45,890 nt of DNA from positions 1-45,890 of the forward strand of contig NZ_JAMQQG010000011.1 of the NCBI RefSeq assembly GCF_023716925.1, in the 5' to 3' direction. This document shows, in pieces, positions 17,134 through 25,407 of the stretch. Each line of letters begins with the position of its first letter. Within the stretch, counting starts at the first letter, position 1. The position numbers were made by a program, and so were the translations under genes. This DNA comes from Frankia sp. R82. Its GTDB lineage: Bacteria > Actinomycetota > Actinomycetes > Frankiales > Frankiaceae. Below the pieces are notes generated by a model. That model ran no database searches. It was not told where the DNA came from and saw only the letters and a list, made by a program, of their open reading frames with translations.

Positions 17134-18651
17134 GTGAGCGCGCGCCGGATCATGGGGATCGAGACCGAGTACGGAGTGTCGGTGCCCGGTCAGCCGAACA
17201 CCAATCAGATGTTGGCCTCGTCGTTGGTGGTGAACTCCTACGCCAACCGGGCCTCGTCCACGGGCAGTCGCGCCCGGTGGGACTTCGAGGAGGAGTCGCC
17301 ACTGCGGGACGCCCGCGGCTTCGAGCTGCCGCGGGAGCCGGTCGTGGACCCGAGCGCGCCGGCCAACGAGGACGACCTGGGCCTGGCCAACGTCATCCTG
17401 ACGAACGGGGCCCGACTGTACGTCGACCATGCGCATCCGGAGTTCTCCGCGCCGGAGGTCACCAACCCGCGGGACGCGGTGCTGTGGGACAAGGCCGGCG
17501 AGCGGGTGATGGCCGAGGCGGCCCGTCGCGCGCTGACGGTGCCGGGGACGCGTCCGGTGCACCTGTACAAGAACAACACCGACAACAAGGGCGTCTCCTA
17601 CGGCTGTCACGAGAACTACCTGATGGCGCGGTCCACGCCGTTCGGAGAGATCGTGCGCCATCTCACGCCGTTCTTCGTCTCCCGGCAGGTGGTGTGCGGG
17701 GCGGGGCGGGTCGGCATCGGGGTGGACGGGCGGGAGTCCGGGTTCCAGATCAGCCAGCGGGCGGACTTCTTCGAGGTCGAGGTCGGCCTGGAGACGACGC
17801 TGAAGCGGCCGATCATCAACACCCGGGACGAGCCGCACGCCGACCCGGAGAAGTACCGTCGGCTGCACGTGATCATCGGCGACGCGAACATGAGCGAGGT
17901 CGCCACCTATCTGAAGGCGGGGACGACCTCGCTGGTCCTGTCGATGATCGAGGACGGCTGGTTCAGCGTCGACCTGTCGGTGGATGCGCCGGTGGCGACG
18001 CTGCGCGCGATCTCTCATGACCCGAGCCTGACCCATCTGCTGACCCTGAACGACGGGCGGCGGATGACCGCCGTGCAGTTGCAGATGGAGTACTACGAGC
18101 AGGCCCGCAAGTACGTCCAGAACCGGTACGGGGCCGATGTCGACCCGCAGACCGCCGACGTGCTGGCTCGCTGGGAGTCGGTGCTCGGCCGGCTCGAGGT
18201 CGACCCGATGAGCTGCGCCCGCGAGCTCGACTGGGTCGCGAAGCTGTCGATCCTGCAGGGCTACCGGTCCCGCGACGGCCTGCCCTGGGACTCGCCCCGC
18301 CTGGAGCTCGTCGACCTGCAGTACCACGATGTGCGGCCGGACCGCGGTCTGTACAACCGGCTGGTCGAGCGGGGTCGCTTCGACCGGATCGTCACCGAGG
18401 ACCAGGTCACCCGGGCGATGACCGAGCCGCCGGAGGACACCCGGGCGTTCTTCCGTGGTCGCTGCCTGGCGCGCTACCCGCAGCAGGTGGCCGCCGCCTC
18501 CTGGGATTCGGTCATCTTCGACATCGGTCGGGACTCGTTGCAGCGCGTCCCGACGCTGGAGCCGCTGCGGGGCACGAAAGCGCACGTCGGGGAGCTGCTG
18601 GACCGCTGCGCCACCGCCGCCGAGCTCGTGGACGCCCTCGCCGGCCGCTGA
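17134..18651 (+). CDS. dop: Deamidase/depupylase of Pup, Dop
   Basis: 505 residues from GTG 17134, giving [20 protein letters not shown]; other actinobacterial Dops begin in this way, so the later ATG 17152 is less likely. The IETEYG strand (Glu10, Glu12) holds nucleotide/metal ligands of the glutamine-synthetase-like fold shared with Paf[16 protein letters not shown] lies in the Dop-specific segment, and [33 protein letters not shown] and [11 protein letters not shown] are family hallmarks. Dop hydrolyses the C-terminal amide of Pup-Gln and, more importantly here, cleaves Pup from conjugates. Because the pup gene in this window already encodes a C-terminal Glu, depupylation should be its main job. 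It is followed after 140 bp by pup. Confidence 0.96.
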   Translation: MSARRIMGIETEYGVSVPGQPNTNQMLASSLVVNSYANRASSTGSRARWDFEEESPLRDARGFELPREPVVDPSAPANEDDLGLANVILTNGARLYVDHAHPEFSAPEVTNPRDAVLWDKAGERVMAEAARRALTVPGTRPVHLYKNNTDNKGVSYGCHENYLMARSTPFGEIVRHLTPFFVSRQVVCGAGRVGIGVDGRESGFQISQRADFFEVEVGLETTLKRPIINTRDEPHADPEKYRRLHVIIGDANMSEVATYLKAGTTSLVLSMIEDGWFSVDLSVDAPVATLRAISHDPSLTHLLTLNDGRRMTAVQLQMEYYEQARKYVQNRYGADVDPQTADVLARWESVLGRLEVDPMSCARELDWVAKLSILQGYRSRDGLPWDSPRLELVDLQYHDVRPDRGLYNRLVERGRFDRIVTEDQVTRAMTEPPEDTRAFFRGRCLARYPQQVAAASWDSVIFDIGRDSLQRVPTLEPLRGTKAHVGELLDRCATAAELVDALAGR

Positions 18652-18791
18652 TGTCCGGGCTCGCGGGTTGCGCCCTGGGCGGACGGGGCCACGGGACGGC
18701 CGGATCGTGATGGAGTGGACCTCTCACCGACCCGACCGACAGTGTCGGTGGGGCGGGATAGTCTCACGCGAGGCGATCGAAGGAGGGCGTC

Positions 18792-19010
18792 ATGGCCACC
18801 AGGGACAGTGACGGCGGGCAGCAGCATGCCAACCGGCGCGCGGATGAGGCTGACGAGGTCGCGACCGAGGACACCGCCGCCTCCGACCTCAAGGAGCGGC
18901 ACGAGAAGCTCTCCGAGGATGTCGACTCGTTGCTCGACGAGATCGACGACGTCCTGGAGGAGAACGCCGAGGAGTTCGTGAAGGGCTACGTCCAGAAGGG
19001 CGGCGAGTGA
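18792..19010 (+). CDS. pup: Prokaryotic ubiquitin-like protein Pup (Gly-Gly-Glu end)
   Basis: 72 residues from ATG 18792, with AGGAGG 5 nt upstream. The N-terminus is polar and disordered; residues about 32-63 form the Mpa-binding helix (LKERHEKLSEDVDSLLDEI and on), and the C-terminus is VQKGGE followed by TGA. Pup is joined through the side-chain carboxylate of its last Glu to lysines of target proteins by PafA. Many Pups end in Gln and need Dop deamidation; this one is coded ready for ligation. Two closely spaced acidic stretches give a typical composition. It lies 140 bp after dop and is followed by a strong hairpin instead of prcB/prcA. Confidence 0.97.
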   Translation: MATRDSDGGQQHANRRADEADEVATEDTAASDLKERHEKLSEDVDSLLDEIDDVLEENAEEFVKGYVQKGGE

Positions 19011-19044
19011 CCCACCGCGGCACGCGCTGACCGGCTGACCCGTC

Positions 19045-19084
19045 GGCCACCGACCCGCGCCGTAGGTCGCGCGGGCCGGTGGCC
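19045..19084 (+). terminator. Strong hairpin after pup
   Basis: Arms GGCCACCG/CGGTGGCC and CCCGCG/CGCGGG, separated by one A-C mismatch, give a 14-bp stem with a 10-nt loop (19060-19069). It starts 34 nt after the pup stop and ends 20 nt before the next gene, so it probably ends the dop-pup transcript. Confidence 0.7.
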
Positions 19085-19104
19085 GGTGGGGTGGGGCCGG
19101 CCGG

Positions 19105-20526
19105 GTGGGTCGTCCAGCTCAGGACAGTCCCGCACCGAGCCGCGGCTCAGGGCGGCAGAGTGGTCCAGAGCGGAGCGGTTCGGGGCAGCAGGACCGTGCG
19201 GGGCAGGACCGTGCGGGGACCTCGTCGGGGGCGCACGCGGGGCGGGTCCGGCGGGGACGGCGGTGGCTGGGTGTGGTGGCGATCGTCGTCGTGCTGGTCG
19301 TCGGTGGGGTCATCCTGCTCGCGGGACGGGACAAGAACGACTCGAACGTCGCCGACCTGCCGGCCACCGTCGCCCTGGAGGCGATCACCACGCAGGACAC
19401 CGACCTGGGCCTGGCCCGACGACTCGCCCTCGCCGCCTACCGGGCCGCACCCACGTCCTCGCGGACCCGTGAGGCGATGATCGCCGTGTTCGGTGACGTC
19501 GTCCCGGAGACGTTCGACTCCGGGTCGGCCGACGTGCACTCGGTCGCCGTCAGCCAGGACGGCACCCTCGTCGCTGTCGGTGGCGCTGACGGTGTCATCA
19601 CCCTGTGGAAGGTCACCGACCGGACCCGGCTGCAGCGCCTCGACCTGGCGAGGACCTCCGGATGGGTCGATTCCCTCGCCTTCAACCGCGACGGCAGACT
19701 GCTCGCCTCCGGCAGCGCCGACGGCTCCGTCCGGGTGTGGGACGTGCACGATCCCACCGACCTGCGCCAGCTGTCGATCACCCACCGGCACACTGACACG
19801 GTGCGCGCGGTCGCCTTCACTCCGGACAACAACACGCTCGCCTCCAGCGGTGCCGACGAGACGCTGGCCCTGTGGGACATCACCGACCCGGCGCACCCCA
19901 CCATCCGTTCGCATATCCGCACTGTCACCGGTGGCGTGTTCGGCATCGCGTTCGCGCCGAAGGGCGGCATCCTCGCCCTCGCCGGGGAGGACGCGACCAT
20001 CGGCCTGTGGAACATCACCGACGCCGCGAATCCCGTGCGCATCCAGGTGCTGCGTGGTCACGCCCACGCCGTGCAGGCCCTGGCCTACACCGCGGACGGC
20101 GCGACTCTCGTCTCCGGGGGCGTCGATGCCACCGTTCGGCTGTGGAACGTCGCCGACCCCAACCAGCCCGTCTCGCTGGGCACGATCCCGGGCCAGCTCG
20201 GCGGCGTCACGACGGTCGCAAGCTCCGGCACCGTCATCGCCTCCGGCGGCGACGCCCAGGTCGTCCGGCTGGCCGGCATCACCGACCCCACCGACCCCGC
20301 TCCGCTTATCAGCTGGCACGGCCCCACCCGATCGGTGACCACCGTTCGCTTCCTGGGGGACACCGGCGTGGTCCTGGCCGCGGCCCACGACGGCACCCTG
20401 CGCCTGTGGGACGCCGACCCCGCCCACCTTGCCACCGCCGCCTGCAAGGACGCCGCCAACCGCATCACCGCCGCCGAATGGTCCACCGCGTTCGGCTCGA
20501 TGCCCTACCACCCGCCCTGCTCGTAG
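19105..20526 (+). CDS. Membrane-anchored WD40 beta-propeller protein
   Basis: 473 residues from GTG 19105. A polar leader rich in Gln, Gly and Arg (1-52) precedes one hydrophobic helix (about 54-73, VVAIVVVLVVGGVILL), so the rest is placed outside the membrane. Residues about 80-130 are helical and include a segment (ARRLALAAYRAAPTSSRTRE) often found before propellers in actinobacterial NTPase-WD40 proteins. Seven WD-like repeats follow, each ending in LW, VW or a variant (LWKV, VWDV, LWDI, LWNI, LWNV, LAGI, LWDA), enough for one closed propeller. The sixth blade is degenerate. No enzyme domain is present; it is probably a protein-interaction scaffold at the cell surface. It lies where prcBA usually lie, but shows no relation to them. 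Confidence 0.85.
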   Translation: MGRPAQDSPAPSRGSGRQSGPERSGSGQQDRAGQDRAGTSSGAHAGRVRRGRRWLGVVAIVVVLVVGGVILLAGRDKNDSNVADLPATVALEAITTQDTDLGLARRLALAAYRAAPTSSRTREAMIAVFGDVVPETFDSGSADVHSVAVSQDGTLVAVGGADGVITLWKVTDRTRLQRLDLARTSGWVDSLAFNRDGRLLASGSADGSVRVWDVHDPTDLRQLSITHRHTDTVRAVAFTPDNNTLASSGADETLALWDITDPAHPTIRSHIRTVTGGVFGIAFAPKGGILALAGEDATIGLWNITDAANPVRIQVLRGHAHAVQALAYTADGATLVSGGVDATVRLWNVADPNQPVSLGTIPGQLGGVTTVASSGTVIASGGDAQVVRLAGITDPTDPAPLISWHGPTRSVTTVRFLGDTGVVLAAAHDGTLRLWDADPAHLATAACKDAANRITAAEWSTAFGSMPYHPPCS

Positions 20527-20578
20527 TTGTTGCCATTCCCATCGGACGTCGTGACCTGGGTGTTGCAGACTGGGCCCC

Positions 20579-21124
20579 GTGGGTGACGACGGATGTGTGG
20601 ATGATGTCCCAAGCGGTGCCAGCGACGAGATCGGCCCCTCGGTACTTCAGGTGGAGGACTTCGGTCCGGCCCACGTGCCGGGACGTTTTGAGCTCGGCAC
20701 CGACGGTCCCGGCACGATCATCGCCGGGGTGGACGGTTCCCGGACCTCGCTGCGCGCGGCGGCCTACGCCGCGGGACTCGCTCGCCGTCAGGCGTCCCGT
20801 CTCGTCGTCGTGTACGTCGTCGCCCCGCCGACGTGGGCCGCGATCTCGGCGGTGCCCGCTGGCGACGCCCTGCAGGAGGCCACGAACGAGGTTGTCGCCG
20901 AGGTGCGCTCCCTCATCGTGAACCGCTACGCCGAACTCCAGATTTCCATCCGCCTTCTGGTGCGTGCCGGCGACCCACTGGACGGCATCCGCCGCACCGC
21001 CACCGAGGCCCAGGCCGACATGGTCGTGGTCGGTGCCTCCGAAAGCGCCGGTCACCGGCTCGTCGGCTCGCTGGCCGGACGCCTCGTCCGCACCGGAAAA
21101 TGGCCCGTCCTCGTCGTCCCCTGA
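20579..21124 (+). CDS. Universal stress protein (UspA family)
   Basis: 181 residues from GTG 20579. After a 40-residue acidic leader, GTIIAGVDGSRTSLRAAAYAAGLA is the standard start of a Usp domain; QADMVVVGASESAGHRLVGSLAGRLV carries the ATP-loop region and WPVLVVP the last strand. One Usp domain only. The loop deviates from the consensus G-2x-G-9x-G-(S/T), with Glu-Ser in place of the second Gly area, so ATP binding is uncertain. These small cytoplasmic proteins bind nucleotides and aid survival under stress. It follows the WD40 gene by 52 nt. Confidence 0.88.
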   Translation: MGDDGCVDDVPSGASDEIGPSVLQVEDFGPAHVPGRFELGTDGPGTIIAGVDGSRTSLRAAAYAAGLARRQASRLVVVYVVAPPTWAAISAVPAGDALQEATNEVVAEVRSLIVNRYAELQISIRLLVRAGDPLDGIRRTATEAQADMVVVGASESAGHRLVGSLAGRLVRTGKWPVLVVP

Positions 21125-21178
21125 CCGATGGCTCCGATGTCTCCGGGCAGCGGCGCGGTTGAGTGACGGGTCGAGCGA

Positions 21179-21811
21179 TCAGTGGCGATGCCTGATCTTC
21201 GTCATGGCGCCGGAGCGCTGACCGGTGGGGGCGGGGCCGTCGACGGGTGGCTGGGCGGCGACGCGGCGGACGGTCTTGCGAAGCTGAATCATGCGGCCGA
21301 CGCCGGGGATGGCGACGAGCAGCGCGCCGGCGACGGCGGCGAACAGCATCGCCACGGCGAGCGGCATCGAACCGCTTGCGCCGAGGAAGGACACCTTCAC
21401 ACTGTCCAGATTCTGCAGAATAAAGATCAGCAGAATGATCAGGACCAGCGAGAACAGCACCAGAGTCGTCCACACCCGGCTGGTCCGGGTGGAGTGAAGG
21501 TCCGGTCGTGTGGCCGGAGGATAGCCAGGACCTGAACCCGGCCCGGCCGAGCCGGGTCCGACGGGGCCGGGACCGACGTTGCCGGGGCCGGGGCCAGGGC
21601 CGACGTTGCCGGGGCCAGGGCCGGCGGGGCCGGGGTGCACCGGGTCCGAACCGGTGAGGCCGGGATAGGCGGTGGCAGCGGGCGGTGCGCCGGTCGGCGG
21701 AAAGCCCGGCTGCGGGCGGGTGCTCGTGGGGGGCCCGGCCGTCTGGCCTGGGCTGGGAGTCGGTCGCGCAGCGCCGCCCTTGGGCGGCAGGTCGCGGGGC
21801 GGCGTCGTCAT
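21179..21811 (-). CDS. LapA-family membrane protein with Pro/Gly-rich leader
   Basis: 210 residues from ATG 21809-21811; GTG-type starts further upstream would add 19 residues. Residues 1-105 are Pro/Gly/Thr-rich with a repeated PGPGNVGPGPG unit. Two membrane helices follow (VWTTLVLFSLVLIILLIFIL and LAVAMLFAAVAGALLVAI), with the linker QNLDSVKVSFLGASGSMPL between them. This is the DUF1049/LapA pattern (short N-terminal helix, NxxxVxVxFL, second helix). In E. coli LapA works with LapB in lipopolysaccharide control; the actinobacterial role is unknown. The stop converges with that of the usp gene. Confidence 0.8.
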   Translation of the reverse strand: MTTPPRDLPPKGGAARPTPSPGQTAGPPTSTRPQPGFPPTGAPPAATAYPGLTGSDPVHPGPAGPGPGNVGPGPGPGNVGPGPVGPGSAGPGSGPGYPPATRPDLHSTRTSRVWTTLVLFSLVLIILLIFILQNLDSVKVSFLGASGSMPLAVAMLFAAVAGALLVAIPGVGRMIQLRKTVRRVAAQPPVDGPAPTGQRSGAMTKIRHRH

Positions 21812-22054
21812 GCCCGGCGTATACCCCGCCGGCTTGACAGTATCCCGGCTTTGTGAAATTCCAGCCACGCCGCTTGCTGGCCCTCGTCCGCCCGTGGTGG
21901 TCCCTCACTGTTCGCCGGTCGGTGGCGGGGTGTGGCGGTGGCGGGGGTGGTGTTGCTGCCGGGCTTGGAGTCACCCTCCGCACCGTGGTCGCTCAGCCCG
22001 GCTGACGCCGTGGCCAGCGACCACACATCACCCCCGACCGCAGCAGCCCCTGAT

Positions 22055-22082
22055 CCACGGAAAACGGCCTACGGCGCCGTGG
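22055..22082 (-). terminator. Weak hairpin at the end of the small membrane protein gene
   Basis: CCACGG (22055-22060) pairs with CCGTGG (22077-22082); the loop contains TTTT on the minus strand and the stop codon of the gene at 22069-22071. Short stem, so support is modest. Confidence 0.3.
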
Positions 22083-22512
22083 TCAGGCCGGGGGTGACCT
22101 GCCCGGAACCGGGGAGGGTACCGGCGGTGCTCCCGGGGGCGGGGCTCGCGCCGTTCGAGCCGAACAGACCGCCGTCGGTGGACGGGGTCGGGGTGAGGTC
22201 GGCCGGGGTCGGCGTTGTGGTGGGTGTCGGCGTCGCGGACGGGTCCGGAGTGGGTGTGACGACAGGCGTGGGGGAAACGGTCGCCCGCGGGGTGGAGCGG
22301 GGGACGGTGGTCGTGGTGACCGTCGTCCCGTCCTCGTCCACCGTCGTGGTGCGGACCAGCCGGTTGGTCTGCGCCACGTGGGTCGGTATCGGCCGGACCA
22401 CGAGATACGCGGCAACCGTGACGAAGAAGAAGATGATCAGTGCGGCGGTGGAGCGCCGCATGTGGATCGACTGGGCGAAGCGGATCACCCGCTCGCCGGT
22501 GGACGATGTCAC
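22069..22512 (-). CDS. Small single-pass membrane protein with Thr/Pro-rich tail
   Basis: 147 residues. Residues about 20-40 form one membrane helix (STAALIIFFFVTVAAYLVV) after a short basic leader (HMRRS), so the tail is outside. The tail is Thr/Pro/Ser-rich (TTTTVPRSTP, TPTPTTTPTP), a likely O-mannosylated or wall-spanning stalk. No known domain. It lies 9 nt downstream of the MscS-type channel gene on the same strand, so the two are probably co-expressed; an accessory role to the channel is a guess. Clean codon use supports a real gene. Confidence 0.7.
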   Translation of the reverse strand: MTSSTGERVIRFAQSIHMRRSTAALIIFFFVTVAAYLVVRPIPTHVAQTNRLVRTTTVDEDGTTVTTTTVPRSTPRATVSPTPVVTPTPDPSATPTPTTTPTPADLTPTPSTDGGLFGSNGASPAPGSTAGTLPGSGQVTPGLTTAP

Positions 22513-22521
22513 CTGGCAACC

Positions 22522-23475
22522 TCACGAGGCGGTGGGAGCGGCCGTGTCGAGGTCCGCGGGGACGGTGATGCCCTCCCGTTTGAGCGCGGTGCTGATCCGG
22601 GCCCGCAGGGTGCGTCCGACCTCGAACTGACGGCCGGGCTGGGTGCGGGCGACGACGCGGATGCGGTATTCGTCGAGGTCGAGGCTCTCCACGCCCATCA
22701 CCGACGGGGCGTCGAGCAGCAGGTCGTGCAGCACCTCGTCGGCATATGCCTCGATGCCGACCCGGTTGAGCAGGTCACTGACGGTCGTGACGTCCGCCGT
22801 CGCGGGAATCGGCACGTCGATCACGGCGCGGGCCCAGTCCCGGGACAGGTTGATCACCTGGACGATCTGCCCGTTCGGCGTGGTGACGACCTCCCCGCTG
22901 GACGTCCGCAGCCGGGTGATCCGCAGTGTCACCTCCTCGACGGTGCCCAGCGATCCGGCCCCGGGGCCGCCGGAGACGTACAGCCGGACCAGATCGCCGA
23001 AGCCGTACTGCCGCTCGGCGATCAGGAAGAACCCGGCGAGCATGTCCTGCACGATCCGCTGCGCGCCCAGGCCCAGCGCCACACCCACGATCGTGGCCGG
23101 CGCGACGAACCCGGTCACCGGCACGCCGAAGCGTTGCAGGACGAGCACCGCCGTCAGACAGTAGACGAGCACGAGGGCCACCCACGTGATCACCTGGGCG
23201 ACGGCATGGCGATGTTTGGCCGCCTCGGTGCGCACTCCCCGGTCCTGCCCGGAGCGGACATCGATCCGGCTGGTGACCCGATCACCGACGAAGGTGGCCA
23301 GCCGGGTCAGCAGGATCGCCCCGATCAGCAGCATGACGACCTCGAGGCCGCTGCCCCGGGCCCAGTGGGTGATGTCGCTCAGCGGCGCCGTCGCGGTGAC
23401 CGTCGCCGACGCCTGCGCCGCTCCGGCGGCCACGACACTCACGTCGGCAGGTGGGATCGAACTCCGCTCACTCAC
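22522..23475 (-). CDS. Mechanosensitive channel, MscS family
   Basis: 317 residues from GTG 23473-23475. Hydrophobic helices lie at about 38-60 and 95-118, followed by the pore helix segment VTGFVAPATIVGVALGLGAQRIVQDMLAGFFL, the TM3 signature. The beta domain motif FGDLVRL and TTPNGQIVQVINLSRDW confirm MscS. The C-terminal alpha/beta domain ends with VGRTLRARISTALKREGI. Such channels open under membrane tension and release solutes in hypo-osmotic shock. Helix number and length are close to short MscS proteins. Followed by the small membrane protein gene. Confidence 0.92.
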   Translation of the reverse strand: MSERSSIPPADVSVVAAGAAQASATVTATAPLSDITHWARGSGLEVVMLLIGAILLTRLATFVGDRVTSRIDVRSGQDRGVRTEAAKHRHAVAQVITWVALVLVYCLTAVLVLQRFGVPVTGFVAPATIVGVALGLGAQRIVQDMLAGFFLIAERQYGFGDLVRLYVSGGPGAGSLGTVEEVTLRITRLRTSSGEVVTTPNGQIVQVINLSRDWARAVIDVPIPATADVTTVSDLLNRVGIEAYADEVLHDLLLDAPSVMGVESLDLDEYRIRVVARTQPGRQFEVGRTLRARISTALKREGITVPADLDTAAPTAS

Positions 23476-23632
23476 CCGAACCTACCCGCTGCCCGCACCC
23501 CGGGTACCCGACGGAGGTGCCCCGTCCCACTGCGAACCGGCGACCAGCGCGTCGTCACCGAAGCCGGCGGCAGTCGACAATGCCGCCCGCGGCGGCGACC
23601 ATGAGTGTGCGGACGGTAGGAGGTGGACGCGC

Positions 23633-24526
23633 ATGCGGCCAGGTCGGTGGACGTCATCTCGGTGGACGAGCAGGTCCCGAGTCCAGGCACGGCCAGCTGG
23701 GCCTGCTGCCCCGCCCGGTGGCGAGGCCGGTCCCGGTGGGGCGGTCGGCCCCTACGACCTGGCCGATGCCCCGAGCGACGGGTGGTCGCGGGTCGATCTG
23801 GGTTCGCTCGTCGTCCCGTCACCCCCGGGGGCGACGGTCGGCGTCTCCGGGCGGCGCACCGCCCGCGGCGAGCGGGAGGCCGTTGCGGTGGTCGGGCTCG
23901 GGCAGGCCGAACTCGTCCTCGCCGCGTTCGCCGCACCTCGATCCCATCCGCTGTGGGGCGCCCTGCGTGCGCAGCTGCGCACCTGTCCACGGGCCATCCT
24001 TGCCGCCGCCGGCCTACCGGCCACACCCCCGTTCGGTCCGGTCCAGGAGACGATCGGCCCCTGCGGCCCCGAACTGCGCCTCATCACCGGAACCGCCGGT
24101 GAGCCCCGCCTCGTTCGGGTCTTCGGTTTCGACGGGCCGCGCTGGTTGCTGCGCGCCGTCCTCACCGTCCCGCTCGAGACCGTCCCGCTCGAAGCCGTCC
24201 CGCTCGAACCCTCCCCGGACGGGGAGCGCATCGTCGCCGAGGTGCTCCGCGGGGTGATCGTGCTGCGGGGCGGCCGGGCTGTTCCCAGCGGTGGGGCCCT
24301 TGCGCTGGTCCCCGCGGAGTCACCTGGTGGGAAGGATCATGCCCACGTGGCCGCACCTGCGCGCGAGGGCCAGGCGGACGTGCTGCACGACGCGGTCGAG
24401 CTTGATGATCGGCTGGGCCGGATTCGGCCGAACGGCGCGATCGTCGGGGTGGCCCGGGAGAGCACCTCGCGGGATGTCGCCGAGCGCGGCCCCTACCTCA
24501 ACCGCGATCTGTTCACCTGGTCCTGA
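23633..24526 (+). CDS. DUF3710-family protein
   Basis: 297 residues from ATG 23633, with AGGAGG at 23618-23623. GPYDLADAPSDGWSRVDLGSL is the diagnostic start of DUF3710, an actinobacterial family of unknown function. Conserved later blocks are LRTCPRAILAAAG (altered), GPCGPELRLI, RVFGFDGPRWLLRAV and the closing GGRAVPSGGALAL. Residues 1-40 are basic and poorly conserved, and the first in-frame ATG is used; upstream open frame has no ribosome site. A VPLE tandem repeat (three units) near residue 185 is a small insertion. The C-terminal 70 residues (DDRLGRIRPNGAIVGVAR) are an extra tail. The gene is divergent from the channel gene. No role assigned. Confidence 0.75.
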   Translation: MRPGRWTSSRWTSRSRVQARPAGPAAPPGGEAGPGGAVGPYDLADAPSDGWSRVDLGSLVVPSPPGATVGVSGRRTARGEREAVAVVGLGQAELVLAAFAAPRSHPLWGALRAQLRTCPRAILAAAGLPATPPFGPVQETIGPCGPELRLITGTAGEPRLVRVFGFDGPRWLLRAVLTVPLETVPLEAVPLEPSPDGERIVAEVLRGVIVLRGGRAVPSGGALALVPAESPGGKDHAHVAAPAREGQADVLHDAVELDDRLGRIRPNGAIVGVARESTSRDVAERGPYLNRDLFTWS

Positions 24527-24715
24527 GTCTCCTCCCGGCCTCCTCGCCCGACGTCCGACCTGCGGCAGACGCCGCCGCCACGGCGTGGTGCGGCCGACCG
24601 GCCCGTGGTCGGCGGGTTGTTCCGCCTGTGGACTCGGGTCCCCCGGGGAGCGCGACGAGGCGGTTACGGCAGCGATGCTGACAGGGTCGGTTCCGATCGT
24701 GTTGGGAGGCAGCGA

Positions 24716-25153
24716 ATGCTCCGTCACAGCTCGACGCCCGCGCATGTCGTGGTGCGCGACCTCTGTGCCGATTTCGTGACGGAAGACGGGGCCCGAGCGG
24801 CCGTCGCGGGTACCCTCCGTTATGACCCGGCGGACCCGTTCGCGGTCGAGCTCATCCTGCGCCCCGGCCGGGAGTCGATCACGTGGATCTTCGCTCGTTC
24901 CCTGCTGGCGGACGGCACCCAGTCCCGCGCGGGCACCGGTGACGTGCGGATTCGTCCGAACCGCTCGCACGGACGCGCGGTGGTGACCGTCTCCCTGTCC
25001 AGCCCCTCCGGGCGCGCCGACCTGGAGCTGCCGCGTTCGGTGGTTGCCCGCTTCCTCTCCGAGATCGAGGCGCAGGTGCCCACCGGACGCGAAAGCGACT
25101 CCGTCGACTGGGACGCCGAACTGCGCACCCTGTGGCGCACTCCCAATCCCTGA
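24716..25153 (+). CDS. SsgA/SsgB-like sporulation and cell-division regulator
   Basis: 145 residues from ATG 24716, with GGAGG 6 nt upstream. TLRYDPADPFAVELIL, ITWIFARSLLADG, GTGDVRIRPN and HGRAVVTVSLSSPSGRADLELPR are the hallmarks of SsgA-like proteins, and the length matches SsgB. In Streptomyces SsgB recruits FtsZ to sporulation septa; SsgA-like proteins occur in morphologically complex actinomycetes. This supports a filamentous, sporulating host. Which family member it is cannot be decided without a tree. The 189 bp upstream carry no gene. Confidence 0.9.
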   Translation: MLRHSSTPAHVVVRDLCADFVTEDGARAAVAGTLRYDPADPFAVELILRPGRESITWIFARSLLADGTQSRAGTGDVRIRPNRSHGRAVVTVSLSSPSGRADLELPRSVVARFLSEIEAQVPTGRESDSVDWDAELRTLWRTPNP

Positions 25154-25178
25154 TCACGCCGCCCGTACTGCTTCGACG

Positions 25179-25400
25179 TCAGCGGTCGTCTTTGTCGGTG
25201 CGGTCGGTGCGGTCGGTGCGGTCGGTGCGGTCGGATGTGGGGGGCCAGGGGGGAATCGGCGGGGGGCGGTCGATGCCAGCGTCGTGCATGATGGTTTCGA
25301 TGGTCAGGGGAGCGACGTAGGTGCGGTGCAGGGTGGCTGCCGGTTCGCAGGCGTCCAGGTGGACGGGCCGGCCGTCACGGGTGACGAAGCGGCTGGCCAC
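25179..25400 (-). CDS. Small protein of unknown function with (Asp-Arg-Thr) repeat tail
   Basis: 73 residues from GTG 25398-25400, 7 nt after the stop of the DinB-type gene. The first 50 residues (SRFVTRDGRPVHLDACEPA, TYVAPLTIETIMHDAGIDRP) look like folded protein and codon third positions are nearly all G or C. The tail is four Asp-Arg-Thr units encoded by a 9-bp tandem repeat. No clear ribosome site; coupling to the upstream gene is likely if it is real. No family recognised. Confidence 0.5.
   Translation of the reverse strand: MASRFVTRDGRPVHLDACEPAATLHRTYVAPLTIETIMHDAGIDRPPPIPPWPPTSDRTDRTDRTDRTDKDDR
25195..25234. repeat. 9-bp tandem repeat, 4.4 copies
   Basis: Unit TCGGTGCGG repeated four times plus four bases. 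Being a multiple of three it keeps the minus-strand frame and encodes the Asp-Arg-Thr tail of the small ORF. Copy number could vary between strains. Confidence 0.85.
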
Positions 25401-25407
25401 GGTGGGC

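Noticed and set aside
19105-20526. WD40 gene as a diverged proteasome subunit because of its position after pup
   Set aside because: Sequence is plainly a membrane-anchored propeller with WD repeats; no N-terminal Thr nucleophile or proteasome fold.
25195-25234. Short regular repeats that could suggest a CRISPR-like array
   Set aside because: The unit is only 9 bp with no spacers, within a reading frame; no cas genes are nearby.
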